A DNA stretch of 64,000 nt from Cordia subcordata (taxonomy: Eukaryota; Streptophyta; Magnoliopsida; Boraginales; Cordiaceae), in contig JAPTOF010000008.1 in assembly GCA_028554755.1 (NCBI GenBank), positions 16,535,001 through 16,599,000 on the forward strand. Direction: 5' to 3'. The position numbers were made by a program, and so were the translations under genes. This document shows, in pieces, positions 1 through 13,100 of the stretch (its first letter is position 1; every line of letters starts with the position of its first letter). Below the pieces are notes generated by a model, which saw nothing but the letters and a program-made list of their open reading frames with translations, searched no databases and had not been told where the DNA came from.

Positions 1-1612
1 CCTTTATCATGAATTTTCTTGTATTAACAATGAGTAGATACATGTCCTTTCTTTTCACAATAAGTACAAATAACAATTGATTTTGGTGAAGAGGAGGATG
101 TAGAGGTAGAAGCCTTGGCAAAATAGGTTTTGAAATACTTTTGATTAATACTAGGTTTGTATCCAATATCACTCTTATCAAAAGATATTTTTTGACTTCC
201 AAGAAGCTTTTCAAAATTTTCTTTGCCATTTGTAAATTTTTGAATAATTCCATTCAAATCCATATTTTTCTTTTTCAAATCTTTAACCTCTTTTTCAATC
301 TTTACAAAATCTTCGACATATGAATCATTTTCCTTTTCTAAGATGTCTATTTTTCAATAAGAGAGGCATTTTTCTTTTCCAAAATTTTCTTTTTGTTAAG
401 AACAAGTTTCAAACTTTTATGCATTTGCTTGTTTTTTTGCCAAAGCTAAGGATAAATCATCATGTAATTTAGCAAATGCATCTTTTAGTTCATCAAAACT
501 ATATTCCTCTTCCTCTTCTTCACTAGATGAATAATGAGTAGATGGAGAAGGTGAAGATAGTACCTCATCCTCATTGGCCATGAGGCAAAAGTTGGCTACC
601 TCATGATGCTCTTCCTCATCTTTTTCGGTTTCGGAGAAGTCCCACGTGGCCTTGAGTGCCTTACCTTCCTTTTTCTTTGAAAGCTTAGGACAATTTGCTT
701 TTATATGTCCTGGCTTGTTGCAATTGAAGCACTTCAATTCATCTTTTGCATCTTTTATCTTTTTGAACTCTTTGTCTTCTTTTCCTTTCTTCTTCCAATT
801 TGTGTTGCTTAAAGAAGCGTCTTTCCTCATCTTTCTAAATTTCATAAATCTTTTGAAATTTCGGGCTAGAAGTGCAATTTCTTCATCTTTTGGGTCCTCA
901 TCATCTTCCTCATCGTCACTTGATGGGTATTTTGATGCAACGAGGGCAATGGACTTCTTTGTTTTCTTCTTTTATTCTTCATGATCCTTCATCTCAAGCT
1001 CATGAGTCATGAGTGACCCAATGAGCTCATTGAGCTCCAATGTATTCAAGTTCTTTGCTTTCTTTATTGCTGTGACTTTAGGTTGCCATGCTGATGGCAA
1101 GCTCCTTAGCACTTTCCTAACCTTCTTTACATTAGAATAATCCTTACCAAGAGCTTTCAAACGATTAGTAATTTCAACAAATCTAGAAAACATTTGCTCA
1201 ACATTTTCATTTGGAAGCATCTTGATCATTCATAACTATGTGCAAGCATAGCAATTCTAGATTCTTTCACTTGGCTAGTTCCTTCATAAGTTACTTCTAA
1301 TAGGTCCCAAAGTTCTTTAGCCAAAGTGCACCCCATTACTCTAACAAACTCGGTGGCATTCATAGCATTGAATAAATAATGTAATTCTTTTTGATTTAAC
1401 TCAAATAATTTAATATCTTCATCATTCCATTCATTTTTCATTTAGGGTATTCTTCTATCACCCTCTAATTTTGTAGGTAAGGTAGGCCCATTTTCTATGA
1501 TTTTCCAAGCTTTATAATCATGTGATTGTATAAACACTTTCATCCTCATTTTCCAAAATGCATAATTTGTTCCATCAAAAGGGGGTGCTTGTTTAATAGA
1601 AATTCCCTCCAT
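1..1612 (-). pseudogene. gag: Sirevirus-like copia gag with two zinc knuckles, broken
   Basis: Gag would form the retrotransposon particle and bind the RNA. The start is taken at 1612, about 50 bases after the PBS, because the frame opens MEGISIKQAPPFDGTNYAFW, the usual beginning of copia gag of the UBN2 type. The frame is cut by a stop near 1441, a frameshift near 1226-1229 and a stop near 970. The part at 417-845 has a CX2CX4HX4C knuckle (CFNCNKPGHIKANC, about 690-731) followed by an acidic Ser/Glu-rich tract. The piece at 24-278 ends in a second knuckle (CTYCEKKGHVSTHC). Lysine-rich, coiled-coil-like sequence lies between them. Two knuckles in a long gag fit Sireviruses. No working protein is expected. 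Confidence 0.85.
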
Positions 1613-1658
1613 CTTTGCTAGAAATTCTACTAGTTGTTAAACTATATGTAGAACCCTA

Positions 1659-1670
1659 GCTCTGATACCA
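1659..1670 (-). other. Primer-binding site, initiator tRNA-Met (SIRE-1)
   Basis: On the minus strand the bases read TGGTATCAGAGC, complementary to the 3' end of plant initiator tRNA-Met, 2 bases inside the LTR edge at 1673. It is the priming site for minus-strand cDNA. Confidence 0.9.
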
Positions 1671-1672
1671 AT

Positions 1673-2982
1673 TGTTGGTGCAAATATCTTAAGAAAATGG
1701 GTGAATTAAGATATAAATACTAATTTTTGTTTTAAAAATTTCTCAGAAAATTAACAACTTCTAACAATCAATATATCAAACACAATGTAAGTAAAATAAA
1801 CAAGTATAAAAATGAAAGTATAAGGAGAAGAGAAACAAACGAATTAAGGTGGTTCGGCCAAGCCTACGCCCACTGCCCAAGGATGCTCCCCTTAGGACTT
1901 CAAAAATTTCCACTAAAATGCTTCTTCAAATCTTGGTGAAGCACAAACCAAGTTCTTACAATCTCTTTGAAGCCCAACTTCAAAGAACCCAAGAGATTCA
2001 CTCTTTAGGATTTCCCCACACTTTAAAAGCTTTAAAGAATAAATCTCACAAAGTTTATAGCTCTCAAAGTGTGTATATACTCAAGAATTAAGAAAAGATT
2101 GAATCTGAAATTTTCTTCAAGAAGAAGATGAATAAGCTCTTGAAAGCTCAAATATATTCCAAGAATGGCTCAAGAATGGATTGTATGATGATAAACAATT
2201 TAGCACAATTCAATTGATTAATTAGAATGTGTATTGAATGAGTATTTAAAGAGATTTGGGGGTTAGGGATTTGGTAGGTGAAGAAGAAATGAAGATTTCG
2301 GCCAGAACGGTAATAAACGGCTAGTGCATTTATTACAGCTCCAATTCAACCAGTCGACCGGGTAGGTCGTCTGGCTATCCTCTTTCCTTCTCTGACTAGG
2401 CCGGACGCCTTAGCCGGTCGACCGGCAAAGAGGTCTGGCTTTTTCTTCACCTTTTGTTTTGGCCGGGCGACCCACCTAGGTCAGCTGGTCGACCGGCTGG
2501 GTGGTCTGGCCACTCTAGAATGTGAAGTAAACCCAGAGTTTTGCAAAAATCATTTTAAGTACAATTTTCACAACTCCAAATCATTTTGTAATAATTTGTA
2601 AACGCATGTTGTGATTTGAAATACCCCAAAAACCCATTTTATCTCTATGTGTGCATTCAAATACATTTGTGCATATGTTATATCAAATGTGTAAGACTTG
2701 AAAATTTTGCTTTGAACAAGAAAAAGAAAGTTTGAGCCAAGTCCACACAATATATAGGCATTTCACAAAAAGAGCAAGAAGGAAAATAATATCTGGTACC
2801 CCTTATGACTTCTCTACTCCTCCTTATGCCTTCTCATTTTCTCTTTCTTCCAATAATGCTTTTTGCACATTTTCTTCGATCTTTCAAAGCTTCACTAGAT
2901 ATCATCTCATTTTCACAAAAAGCTATTTAGTCAAATATTGCATATATATTTTCATCATCAAAATCAATAATGAATATTTAGC
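1673..2982 (-). repeat. 5' LTR of SIRE-1
   Basis: The plus-strand left edge is TGTTGGTGC (minus-strand LTR end ...CAACA). The right part ends in an AATGAATATTTAGC block also found at 59807-59820, where the other LTR copy continues five or six bases to a clean terminus. Here the last bases seem lost or replaced at 2982/2983. About 1.31 kb against 1.44 kb for the SIRE-2 copy; part of the difference is tandem duplication in the latter. It contains three GGTCGACCGG-type blocks at about 2349, 2414 and 2486, upstream (minus sense) of a TATTTAAA-like box near 2250. Confidence 0.8.
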
Positions 2983-3220
2983 CCTAGGATTGAGCAACTT
3001 TTATAGTTAAACCATCAAACAAATCCCATAGCACAAAGGTATTGAGTCACCCATAGTCAAGAGATAGTTACCTTAATCCATTCTGTTTATGAGTTTCCTT
3101 CTAGGTTAGCTTGTTTCCCCTACTTTTCATCCCTTTTCCTTTAAGTGTAGTTTTGATTTCCTTTGATTTGAGCTCCTTTTAATCCCAAAATCAAACAAAA
3201 AGATTGTTAGCTTAGGATTC
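2983..3220 (+). repeat. Fragment of a gypsy LTR, plus orientation
   Basis: This resembles 37065-37270 in the 5' LTR of gypsy-3 in the same orientation: both hold CCCATAGCA, an AGTCACCC block, CTTGTTTCCCC and GAGCTCC in order. It is also a partial inverted copy of the first 250 bases of the adjoining LTR. It is truncated on both sides, by SIRE-1 on the left and gypsy-1 on the right. Confidence 0.6.
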
Positions 3221-4184
3221 TGGTGTGTCTTTTGAGTATAAGCCCTAAAAGACCCGCAAGCATATGGATCGTGTAGAAAAAGATTAAAAAGAAGACCAAA
3301 ACAAACATATTTTTTGTACTTTTTGGATTTTTGGGAGCTAAGGAAAAAAGATGAAAGACTACACTATAAATGCAGTAAGGAAAATAATGAAAGAACTAAG
3401 CTAATTTAGGGGGTTGAAACAAGGAAAGGTGATTGAGTTACCTACACTTGTGAATGGGTGATTTAGTGCCTCTATGCTATGGGATTCAGGGGTTGGCTTT
3501 CTACATAAAGCTTCTAAAACTAAGAAACTAACTAGTATTCTAATTACACCCTAGGACTCGGTGTGGGTATGTCCCTAAGCTTGCACACTTAGAGCTATGG
3601 CATGGTCCTTGTGTACCTAAGGCCATAGGAGAGACTAGAAAGCTACCTAGGTGCCCTAGAATAATCCTAACCTAGTTTCTAAACCATTAGTTGGATTTAA
3701 ACCTAAGATTTAGGGTTCCAAGGGTAGACTAAGCCTATCCGGATTCCTATTAGCTGGATTTAAAGCTAAAGGGGACTTGAGCTAGACTAGTCTTAACTTA
3801 TGTATCATCATTCTAGGGACACTAAATGGATTACTACCTAGTAAGTGTAGTCCTACATGAACTTAGGCAACACGTTATGAATATGACGTCCTATCCACGA
3901 TACAAACACTAGAGGGTTTGATTACGCCATTGAAAGCATTTGAGTATCAACATGTAGCATTGATTGAGCATGTATTCACCATAAGGCATATCTCATACTC
4001 ACATGGACATGAATAGAATCAACCCACTTCATATTATCCACAATCACACACATAGACATGCATAATCAGAGAATTAAAAGTGTTCTATAGCAAATACAAC
4101 CCAATCTATACATATACAACTTATTCAAGCATTACATCAAACAAATGGACATGAATTGATATAAAGCTTCTAAATTAGAACAAA

Positions 4185-4224
<40 letters not shown>

Positions 4225-5037
4225 CAATAAAATACCATAACAAATAGTATATACATCAACTCATTCCACAAGTTAGGTACTTTAAATCATCTACTTAAGC
4301 ATGAAGTAATAAGAATGAAAGAGGTTATAGAAATCTCCCCTTTCATCCTTGGTTGTTTCTTTGCAAACTTGAGCAAATCTCCACCAAGCAATGTTTGAAT
4401 CCTCCAAAATCAACTTAATTTCAAGTGGGTGTATGTGTTAGTGTGTGAATTAGAGGTGGGTGAGAATAGAGTTTTGTGTGTGACAAGTGGGTGTATGTAT
4501 GGGTCTCTAAAAAAAATCTCCTTTAAAACTTAAAAGGTTAAGTTTTTATAGCATCTGACGTATATAGCTTGTTGACTGGCTTCTCTTCTTAACTCGTTCG
4601 GCTTCCAAAGTGATGCTCTCTAGGCTGGCCGGTTGACCAACTCTTTAGGGGAACACGACTGGCAATTTTTGGGCTCCTCTCTCGAATGGCAGATCGACCT
4701 AGCCGGTCGATTGGCAATTTTTCAGGTCGATCGGCTCCTCTAATTGGCCTTCTATTGTCTCTTTCTTGCTCTTGGCCTTCATCACACGACCCGTACCTCT
4801 TCTATCTTCATCGTCCATCCTCGTTCAAGCTCTGTTTTAGCCCTATAGCTCACCTAAGGCACAAAATCATGCATTTAGTATAGCATTTGACTTAGAAACT
4901 CAACTATGTACATTTGCTTATGCTTAAGCCTATGTTTAATATATGTGCTATACTAATACATCTTTTAAAGCTCAAGATACCTTTCAAACATAAGCAATTA
5001 ACAACATAAACGTGCACAAAAACACAACACATCATCA
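3221..5037 (-). repeat. 3' LTR of gypsy-1
   Basis: The edges are TGGTGTGTC on the left and ...CATCATCA on the right. They line up with the gypsy-2 LTR at 49734-51553 (TGATGTCTC ... ATCAACA), and the lengths are nearly equal (1817 and 1820). It contains two short palindromes around TGGATTTAAA (3697 and 3757), an (AT)n tract, a GGTCGAtC-type motif block at about 4620-4735, and a TATA-like stretch near 4535-4560. Confidence 0.85.
4186..4220. repeat. (TA)n microsatellite
   Basis: A run of about 17 TA units inside the gypsy-1 LTR. The corresponding place in the gypsy-2 LTR (about 50779-50790) has a much shorter run. Confidence 0.95.
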
Positions 5038-5052
5038 CCCCCAAACTTTCTT
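5038..5052 (-). other. Polypurine tract next to the gypsy-1 3' LTR
   Basis: The minus strand reads GAAAGTTTGGGGG directly before the LTR start, preceded by GGGGACAAGTAAGAA. It is the primer site for plus-strand cDNA. Confidence 0.8.
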
Positions 5053-6600
5053 CTTACTTGTCCCCGAGTGAGCCGAATCTCAAGTTCATTTCTAAAGCCG
5101 ATGCAATGGATTGCCTAGAGGATTGACTCACTATCAAAGTTAGTCTAAGAAGCATGAAGGGGGCATTCCTATTATGGAGAGATCCCCAAGCCTCTTTGCA
5201 TCTTCCCTTTACTGATATGGGATTTCATTCCTTGTGGGAATTTCCTAAGTAGCCAATCCGCCACAAGCCTAGGATTCTAACTCACACACTTGGGATGTTG
5301 ATATTTCGTGCCCCTTCAACTAACATGGCATCCCTAAAATGCACAAAGCCTTAAAGACAAGAATAGAGAGAATATACATAAACAATGGCTTTTAGAAAGC
5401 CTTAATCACATACCTACATGGAAGATAGCTTGTGCTAAGTTGACATTGTGTCACTTATACACTTATTTACAAAAATTTTTTATGCCTTTGGCTTTTTCTC
5501 TTTTTCATTTTTTTTATCTTTTTGATATTTTTGCACCTTTTTGCTTTTTTTATTTTTATTTTTGGATTTTTCAAGTTTTTCATTGTATTCAAACAAAAAG
5601 AAAAGAAAAAGAAAGGCTTTGGCACATCAACAAGAATCAATCAAGGAAGAGGCATTCACATCAACAACCCTTTCTTTCAACAATCTTTCTTACAAAGCTA
5701 TGGGGTGGCTACAAGGGTCATTCTTAAAGGTCCTCACTCCCCACAACTCTCAAGGACATCTCCTTCAAGTCTCAGTTCTCTTTCCACTCCATTCACTTCC
5801 TTACAATGCTACTCATATTCACTAATCAATTGAGTCAACCATATTAGCCAACACAATGATCAACCAAGAAATAATCAACTCAACATGCATCAAAATTTTA
5901 AAAAAAAATTCACCATTTTTTACCAAATAATGCAGTCTATCCTAAGAAAACATGAAATCAATAAAACTAAACTCCCACACCCCCAAACCTAAACTTTGCT
6001 TGTCCTCAAGCAAATGAAGTAAAGCACATAAACAAGTAAATTGGCATTATAAAGCAAGTAAGGGTAGTAGGGATGGGGTAAAAGCATGGGGAACAAGTGG
6101 AGAAAGGACAGATATAACCTTACTCTTTCTTCAAAGTTCTTCATGTCAATGATAGATCAGCATACTATTAACCCTGTGACTCATAATCCAAAAACACTCA
6201 AAAAAGATAAGGTTAGTAGCATTGCCTATGCATCCTTGCATTGACATGTGAAATAATGAGCAATGGTGTATCTTAATGGACAAAGGATCCAGACTCAACA
6301 CTTTGGTGCGGGCGCAAGAAAGATAAAAGAAAGGAAAAAGAAAAAAGTGCAAAATCGCAAAATTGAACCTAGGTTGCCTCCTAGTAGCACTAACCACCAT
6401 GCCGTCAGCCAAGCAAACACCAATTCTTCTTCAACCTCTATATATGGGATCCTAAAGCATTAAAACTTCCGCATAAGCCATGGTCGAATCATATACATGC
6501 TTCAGATGTTGCCCGTTCACCGTCAACACTTGGCCATCCTTCACATCTTTGATCTTGATTGCTCCGGAAAGGTAGGCAATCAACACCTCATACGGATCAT
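5053..6600 (-). other. Non-coding 3' region of gypsy-1 with a second PPT-like module
   Basis: About 1.5 kb between the integrase end and the LTR. On the minus strand a module TTGAGGACAAGCAAAG followed by TTTAGGTTTGGGGGTGT lies at about 5976-6014, roughly 0.95 kb from the functional PPT. The stretch between them is A/G-rich low complexity around 5500-5610. A conserved segment near 6385-6412 (minus frame LADGMVVSATRRQPR) recurs at 31066-31110 and near 52920 and is the tail of the pol region. I see no other gene; the plus-strand ORFs here are low-complexity shadows. Confidence 0.65.
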
Positions 6601-6601
6601 C

Positions 6602-7640
6602 CTATCTTGACTTGAGCTTACCTGGAGAGAGCTTGAAACGTGAGTTAAATAACCAAACTTTATCGGAGGGAGAGAATGATTTCTTAAGAATATGTTTATC
6701 ATGAATTCTCTTCATCCTATCCTTATAAAGCTTAGCGCTTTCATACGCTTCAAACCTAATCTTCTCCAATTCTGCTACGTCAAGCTTTCTCTTCTCACCC
6801 GCTCTTGCCAAATCAAAATTTAAGGCCTTAATGGCCCAATAAGCCCTATGCTCTATTTCTACCGGCAAGTGACAAGATTTTCCATAAACTAATCGAAATG
6901 GAGACATACCAATAGGGGTTTTAAAAGTGGTATAGTAGGCCCACAAAGCATCATTTAGCCTAATAGACCAATCTCTCCTATCAGGCCTAACCATTTTCTT
7001 TAAAATGTGCTTGATCTCCTTATTGGACACCTCTACTTGTCCACTAGTTTGCGGGTGATAAGGAGTAGCTACCTTGTGGGTGACAGAATATCTTTTCAAC
7101 AAGGCCTCTAAAGTCCTATGGCAAAAATGCGAACCCCTATCACTAATCAAGACCCTAGGGACTTCAAATCTAGAGAAAATGTTCTCCTTAATGAACATAA
7201 CCACTCCCCTATAGTCATTAGTGCCTGTGGGAATAGCATCAACCTATTTGGACACATAATCAACGGCCACTAAAATGTATTGGTACCTAAAGGAAGGTTG
7301 AAATGGACCCATGAAATCTATACCCCAAACATCAAATAACTCACATGAAAGAATAGGGGATAAAGGCATCATGTTTCTCAGGATAGACCCAGATTGTTGA
7401 CATCTAAAACACTTTTTGCAATACTCTTAGGCATCCCTAAATAGAGTGGGCCAAAATAATCCACGTTGCAAGACCTTTGCAGGAGTCTTTTTCCCACTAA
7501 AATGACCTCCACACCCCTCATCGTGATATATACTTAACACACTCTCAATCTCATCCTCGGGCACACACCGGTGAATCATTTGATCCGAACACACTTTAAA
7601 AAGATAGGGATCCTCCCAAAAGAAATGCCTAACTTGTGCT
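6602..7640 (-). pseudogene. pol: gypsy-1 integrase (C-terminal two thirds of the domain)
   Basis: Integrase inserts the cDNA into the host genome. The frame 7204-6602 keeps ISDRGSHF with the second catalytic Asp at residue 22 and the catalytic Glu at residue 58 in HPQTSGQVE, giving the D-35-E spacing. The start of the core (WGIDFMGPFQPSF-like, about 7290-7330 minus) lies upstream in another frame, beyond a stop near 7205-7240. A degraded zinc-binding region lies at about 7390-7560. The C-terminal part ([21 protein letters not shown]) is normal for Athila-type integrases. Stops near 6602 and 7205 break it. Confidence 0.85.
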
Positions 7641-8295
7641 AAGAACCTATCTCTTTCTCTTTTCTCCTAATGGGAAGGAAAATGCCCGTGGCAAGATAGT
7701 TAACTATGTGAGCAAACCAAGGTGTATGTCGAGAGACGGAAAATAATTGCTCATCGGGAAATGAATCACGAAAAGGGGATGGATCACTAGAAGACTCACT
7801 AACAGGATGGGAAAGATGATCCACAACTGAATTTTCTCTACCCTTTTTATCCCAGATCTCAACATCAAATTCTTGAAGAAGAAGCAACCACCTAAACAAA
7901 TGGGGCTTAGATTCTTTCTTAGCTAACAAATATCTCAATGCCACATGATTGGTGTATACAATCACCTTAGACCCTAGGATGTACGACCTAAACTTGTTAA
8001 AGGAGAAGACTACTACTAGAAGCTCTTTTTCGTGATGGTATAGTTTTTTGAGCTTCATCAAGAGTCTTGCTAGCATAGTACGCTACATAGGGTAACGTAT
8101 CTTGCCGTTGACCTAAAATAGCTCCTATTGCATAATCAGATGCGCCACACATAACCTCAAATGGAAAACTGTAGTCAAGCAACTGAATGGTCGGGGATGT
8201 AGATAAAAAGAATTTAAGCCTATCAAAAGCTCTAAAGCACTCATTGCCAAATTCAAAAGAGACATCTTGTGCTAAGAGCCTAGACAAGGGGCGTG
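7639..8295 (-). pseudogene. pol: gypsy-1 RNase H domain, catalytic residues altered
   Basis: Two overlapping frames (8287-7997 and 8076-7639) make up the RT-linked RNase H. The motif GASDYAIGAILGQRQ has Gly where this family has the first catalytic Asp (CDASD). KELLVVVF keeps the Glu. [12 protein letters not shown] has Asn where TDH is usual. The frame change lies near 7997-8076. The left-hand end of RT (LLAQDVSFEF, minus sense) joins at 8295 and continues in the RT remnant at 26838. The domain would have removed RNA from the RNA/DNA hybrid; as it stands it should be inactive. Confidence 0.85.
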
Positions 8296-8300
8296 CTATA
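8296..8300. other. Target-site duplication of copia-A, left copy (CTATA)
   Basis: CTATA lies directly left of the LTR edge TGTAAGC and is repeated at 26833-26837, directly after the other LTR edge ...TTAACA. Five bases is normal for copia integration. Confidence 0.9.
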
Positions 8301-10178
8301 TGTAAGCTCGATAATATTACACGCTGTCTATCCTAGTTCATATTTTCAAAAGTACTACCAAGAAAACATGCTAGAAAAATTAAATAACTACATAACACAC
8401 ACAAGAACATGCTTAAGAACATATAGAACATAACTAGTATTTGCAAAATATGTAAAGTTAACCTCTTGAAGCGTGGCACCTTTAATGAAGCTAAAATCAT
8501 CACGAGCTTTGTTCCCACTTACGAACAAGGCCACAAAAAAAATTTTACTGTAAGGGTGTTGCAATATGCAACTCCCTAGTCTTCTTCCTTATAGTTAAAG
8601 AAACTTTTCTTGATAGAATACCCTCTTGTATGGGAAGAAGCAAAGTAATATGCTCTTGAAAATCTAGAGCAAAAAACCACACAATAAGTATGTCCTATGT
8701 GTTGTAGTATTCTCTTGCCAAAATGTAAGAGATCAACTACAAAATTTTTGGATGCTAGAAATGGTTTATGGTCTTGCCTATTTATAGAAAAAGTTTGGCA
8801 CCTAAACCTTGTAAACTTTCCATGTGGAAAACTTTTTCCTAGTAGTAAATGTTTGCCACATGTCATGGAAGTTACTTGTATAATTTGAATTCTTCTTGTA
8901 GTAACTTTCTATCACATGTCTTGGAAGATTGGGCCAAACCCACAATCCAAGCCCAACACACAGTGCATAATCCATGTAGAGGCCGAACCCAATAAGAAAA
9001 CATCCAAGCCCAATTAGGTTATTTTGGACTCTAAAGAAAGCCCAAACCCAATTCCAAGCTTTGGCCCAATGAGGCTATTACCACAATATGGAATTTGCTT
9101 TTTCAAGATTACTCTCTCAAGGTCATTTCAACTAGGGAAGGGACCAAGAAGACACAATTAACCTTGGCTTCCAAAAATAATAATAAATGTCCTTGCCCAA
9201 TCTAGGCAACATAATAATTATTTTTAACTCCAATCTATTCCATCATAAGATCGAAGTTGCAGTTTAAGAATAATTGTTATTACCTAAAAGCTTATCACAA
9301 AAGAATGTGAACTTTGTCGTTGACCTACTAAATAACGGATCATAATGCCCCTCTATGTATACCCACAACTAAGGCCAGTCCTTTGGCCTATGTACTAACA
9401 CCTCCTTAGCTGCATCTTTTCTTTTAGGTCTTTTGTCGTATTGCAAACCATCTTTGGTCATGGAATCTCTTGATCTCGGGAGCGACCCTCAAGCCATATG
9501 ACTAATACACCCATAAAGGCAGTATTACTAGATCTAGATTCGGATGATAAATATGGGCAATCCCAAAGGGGGCATATAGATTCCATATTGTATATGTCGG
9601 TTCCAATTAATTAGAACTTAGCACTCAATGTATAAGGTTGTTGATCTTAATAAAGTAAGATCTCACCCATAGTGAATCAAAGTACCAAACTTTAACTTTA
9701 TTAGTTCATCCACATATGCTTAAAATTAAAAGCAATGATCCTTTAGTAGCAGTGAGTATCTTGTTTTCTTTCTTTGATAGTACCTCTCTAGAAAACATAC
9801 TCACAATGATCCTATCAAATACGTGACAAACATACTATTGAGACAAAACTGGAAAGTCCTTCAATGACCTCGGTAGATCACCCTTAACAAGGAGACTTAC
9901 TCAATATAACCTTATCTTGGTAGAGTGCCCAAACTACCATTCGATTAGGGACTCAATTTATGACGTGACTAAATCTAGACTTGGACTTACTGTGTGTCTA
10001 GCCTTACTGCGCACCCAAGTCAATAGTTCAGGTCAAAGGACCTTTATACATACATCAATAAAACATACCAGAGATAATATGTAAGGAATTCATAATTCCA
10101 TTTAACAAAATGATTATACATTGTTCAACATCCAAAATGTTATATACAAGTGAGCTTTAGGGCATACTAATCCTAACA
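8301..10178 (-). repeat. 3' LTR of copia-A
   Basis: The plus-strand edges are TGTAAGCTCG and ...TCCTAACA (minus sense TGTTAGGA...). It matches 24989-26832 throughout and the copia-B LTRs in reverse. A minus-strand TATA box (CTATAAATAGGC) lies near 8778. Confidence 0.9.
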
Positions 10179-10188
10179 ATCTCCCACT
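10179..10188 (-). other. Polypurine tract of copia-A
   Basis: The minus strand reads AGTGGGAGAT directly before the 3' LTR, the same as in copia-B at 23051-23060. Confidence 0.85.
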
Positions 10189-13100
10189 TACACTAACAAT
10201 CACTTCTGCAAAACCTAATACCCATAGACTTCAAATGTGTGGTAAGCATTTTCTCTGGAAGAGTCTTTGCAAATGGGTCTGCCAGGTTTTTCACTGAAGC
10301 TATCTTTTCAACTACAACATCTTCTCTTTGGATAAACTCATGGATCAAATGATATTTTTGTTCAATGTGTTTACCTTTTTTGTGATTCCTGGGCTCTTTA
10401 CATTATGAAATAGCACTGTTATTATCGCAATACAATGTTATCAATTTGTGAACTACCGGCACAACCTTTACGTCTAAAAGGAACTTTCTTAGCCATACTG
10501 CCTCTTTCGCAGCCTCAGATGCTGCTACATACTCGGCCTCCATGGTAGAGTCAGTAATACAATTTTGCTTCACACTTCTCCATGAAATAGCTCCTCCTGA
10601 TAAAGTGAAAATATATCTAGAAGTAGAATTCTTGGAATCTCTGTTGGACTAGAAATTTGAGTCTATATAGGCTAATGGCATTAGATCATCTGCATGATAT
10701 TCTAGCACATAATCCTTAGTCCTTGCAAGAATTTGAATATATGCTTAACCACAACCCAATGTGCCAGTCTAAGGTTTGACTGATATCTACTAACCAGCAA
10801 AGCAGATATCTGGCCTAATACATAACATGGCATACATGAGGCTTCCAACCGTCGAGGCATAAGGAACTAATTTCATGCTCTCTATCTCCTCAGGTGTTTA
10901 GGACATTGATCTCGAGATAGATAAACTCCATGTCCAAAAGGTAGTGAGGCCTTCTTAGAGTTTTGCATGTTAAACCTGACCAATATCTTCTCAATAAATG
11001 AAGCTTGAGATAGGGCTAGTCTACTGTTCTTAAGATCTCGTAGAAGCTTGATGCCTAGAACATAACTAGGTTCTCCTAAATCCATCATTTGAAATTGAGT
11101 AAAAAGCCAAACTTTGATGTATGATAACATCCCCACATCATTTCCAATAAGTAGGATATCATCCACATATAGAAACATAAAAGCTACATTTCCATTATGC
11201 CTCTTATACACATAATGTTCATCAATATTTTGATCAAAACCATAAGATTTAATTGCACAATCAAATTTAATGTTCCATGCTTTATATGCCCGCTTTAATC
11301 CATAAATGGACTTTTTTAACTTACAGACTATATGTTCTTGGCCATTAGCAGCATATCTATCTAGTTATGTCATGTAAATGGTCTTGTCAAGCTCTCCATT
11401 AAGAAAAGTTGTCTTGACATCCATTTGCCATATCTCGTAGTCATAATGACATGTGATGGCAAGAAGTATCCTGATGGATTTAAGCATGGTTACTGGTGGG
11501 AAAGTTTTCTCATACTCGCTCCCTTCTTTCTAAGTATAATCTTTCGCCACCAACCTTGCTTTAAAGGTTTCAACTTTTCCATCAACTTCTCTTTTCCTCT
11601 TGTAGACCCAGTTATACCCTATAAGTTTTACCCCTTTAGATGCAATTACAAGATCCCAGACTTTGTTAGAATACATAGATTCTAACTCTGAATCCATTGC
11701 CTTTTGCCATTGGTCAGCATCTATGTCAGAAACTACTTCATTATAACTTGTGAGATCTACCACCTGATCCTCTGAAGAAGTCTGAAAGAACTCTCCATAG
11801 TATCTATCAAAAGGTCTGGATATCCTTCCACTATGATGAGGCTCCGATATATATGGTGTAATATGCTATTCCTTTTCATTTACAGTTACCACAGGTGTTA
11901 CTAGAGATTCTTGTGAAATCTCTTTTAGAACAACTTCAGAATCTGGTGTTTTCTGGATCATTTCACCATTCTCTAAGTATCTAGCATGGGTGCTTATAAA
12001 CACCTTTTGCTTTTTAGGATTATAAAAGATAGCACCTCTGGTTCCCCTAGAATACCCAATGAAATACCACAACTTGGATCTTGGTTCCAACTTTGAAGCA
12101 TTACTATTAAGTACATAAGCTGGACAACCCCAAATGTGGAGATGATTTAAACTAGGCTTACACCCAATCCACATTTTTTATGGTGTCCTAGGTACTGATT
12201 TATATAGTACCAAGTTCAAGATATATACTACTGTCTAAAGGGCATATCACCAAAAAGACAAAGGTAATGTTGCATGACTCATCATTGACCTAACCATATC
12301 TAATAGGGTATGATTTCTTCTCTCTGCTACGCCATTTTGCTGGGGTGTCCCTGGTGCAGTCAATTGAGACACAATCCCTTCTTGTGTGAGATAGTCTCTG
12401 AACTCACCTAAGAGGTATTTGCAACCTCGATCAGGCAGAAGGGCTTTGATACATTTATCTAATTTTTGCTCCGCTTCAGCCTTGAACTATTTGAATTTCT
12501 CAAAGGTTTCAGACTTGCATCGCATCAGATATACATATCCATACCTAGAGTAATCATTAGTAAAAATAATGAAATACTCATAACCTTCTCGTGTTGGTTT
12601 GCTCATTGGACCACACATATTGGTATGAACCAATTCCGCTACATATTTGGCCCTTTTTCCTCTAGAAGAAATTGATCATTTGGTCATCTTTCCTTTGAGG
12701 CAAAATTCACACGGAGCTAGATCTTCGAGATCTAATGAGCTAAGATGCCTATCCTTGACAAATATCTGAATTCACTTTCGACTAATATGTACGTATCATT
12801 GGTCAAAGAAACCTTTCTTTTCCGGGAATTAGTTCGTTCTATATTATGCAGTGAATTTGTAATAGGTTTCATATAGAAAAAGTTATCATGCATGCTACCA
12901 AAATAGATAATATTTCCATATCTACTAATATCAACACCAAAATGGAAATTAATGTAAAATCGTCTAATATTAATTACGAAACAGAGATAAGGTTTTTACG
13001 TACATCCGGAGCATAATAAACATTGTTCAAAAATAACTTCCTATTACATGGAAAATTTAAGCACATTTCTCCCACTGTAGTAGCCCATACTTTTGCTCCG

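Larger units (their letters stand above)
1..2982 (-). mobile_element. SIRE-1: 5' end of a Sirevirus-like Ty1-copia element
   Basis: Read on the minus strand: 5' LTR (2982 down to 1673), PBS for initiator tRNA-Met, then gag from 1612 leftwards. The element leaves the window on the left, so protease, integrase, RT, any env-like gene and the 3' LTR are not visible. The LTR is of the same family as the one at 58381-59824 (same ends and many shared blocks), but the two are ends of different insertions: this is a 5' end and the other is a 3' end, in the same orientation. Confidence 0.85.

Noticed and set aside
1849..2091. Plus-strand 80-codon frame
   Set aside because: It lies wholly inside the SIRE-1 LTR, antisense to the element, and is broken in the SIRE-2 copy by a duplication.
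5440..5833. Three overlapping plus-strand frames of about 95-103 codons
   Set aside because: They translate the A/T-rich 3' non-coding region of minus-strand gypsy-1; Phe/Lys-rich low complexity, with no conservation in the matching region of gypsy-2 beyond DNA similarity.
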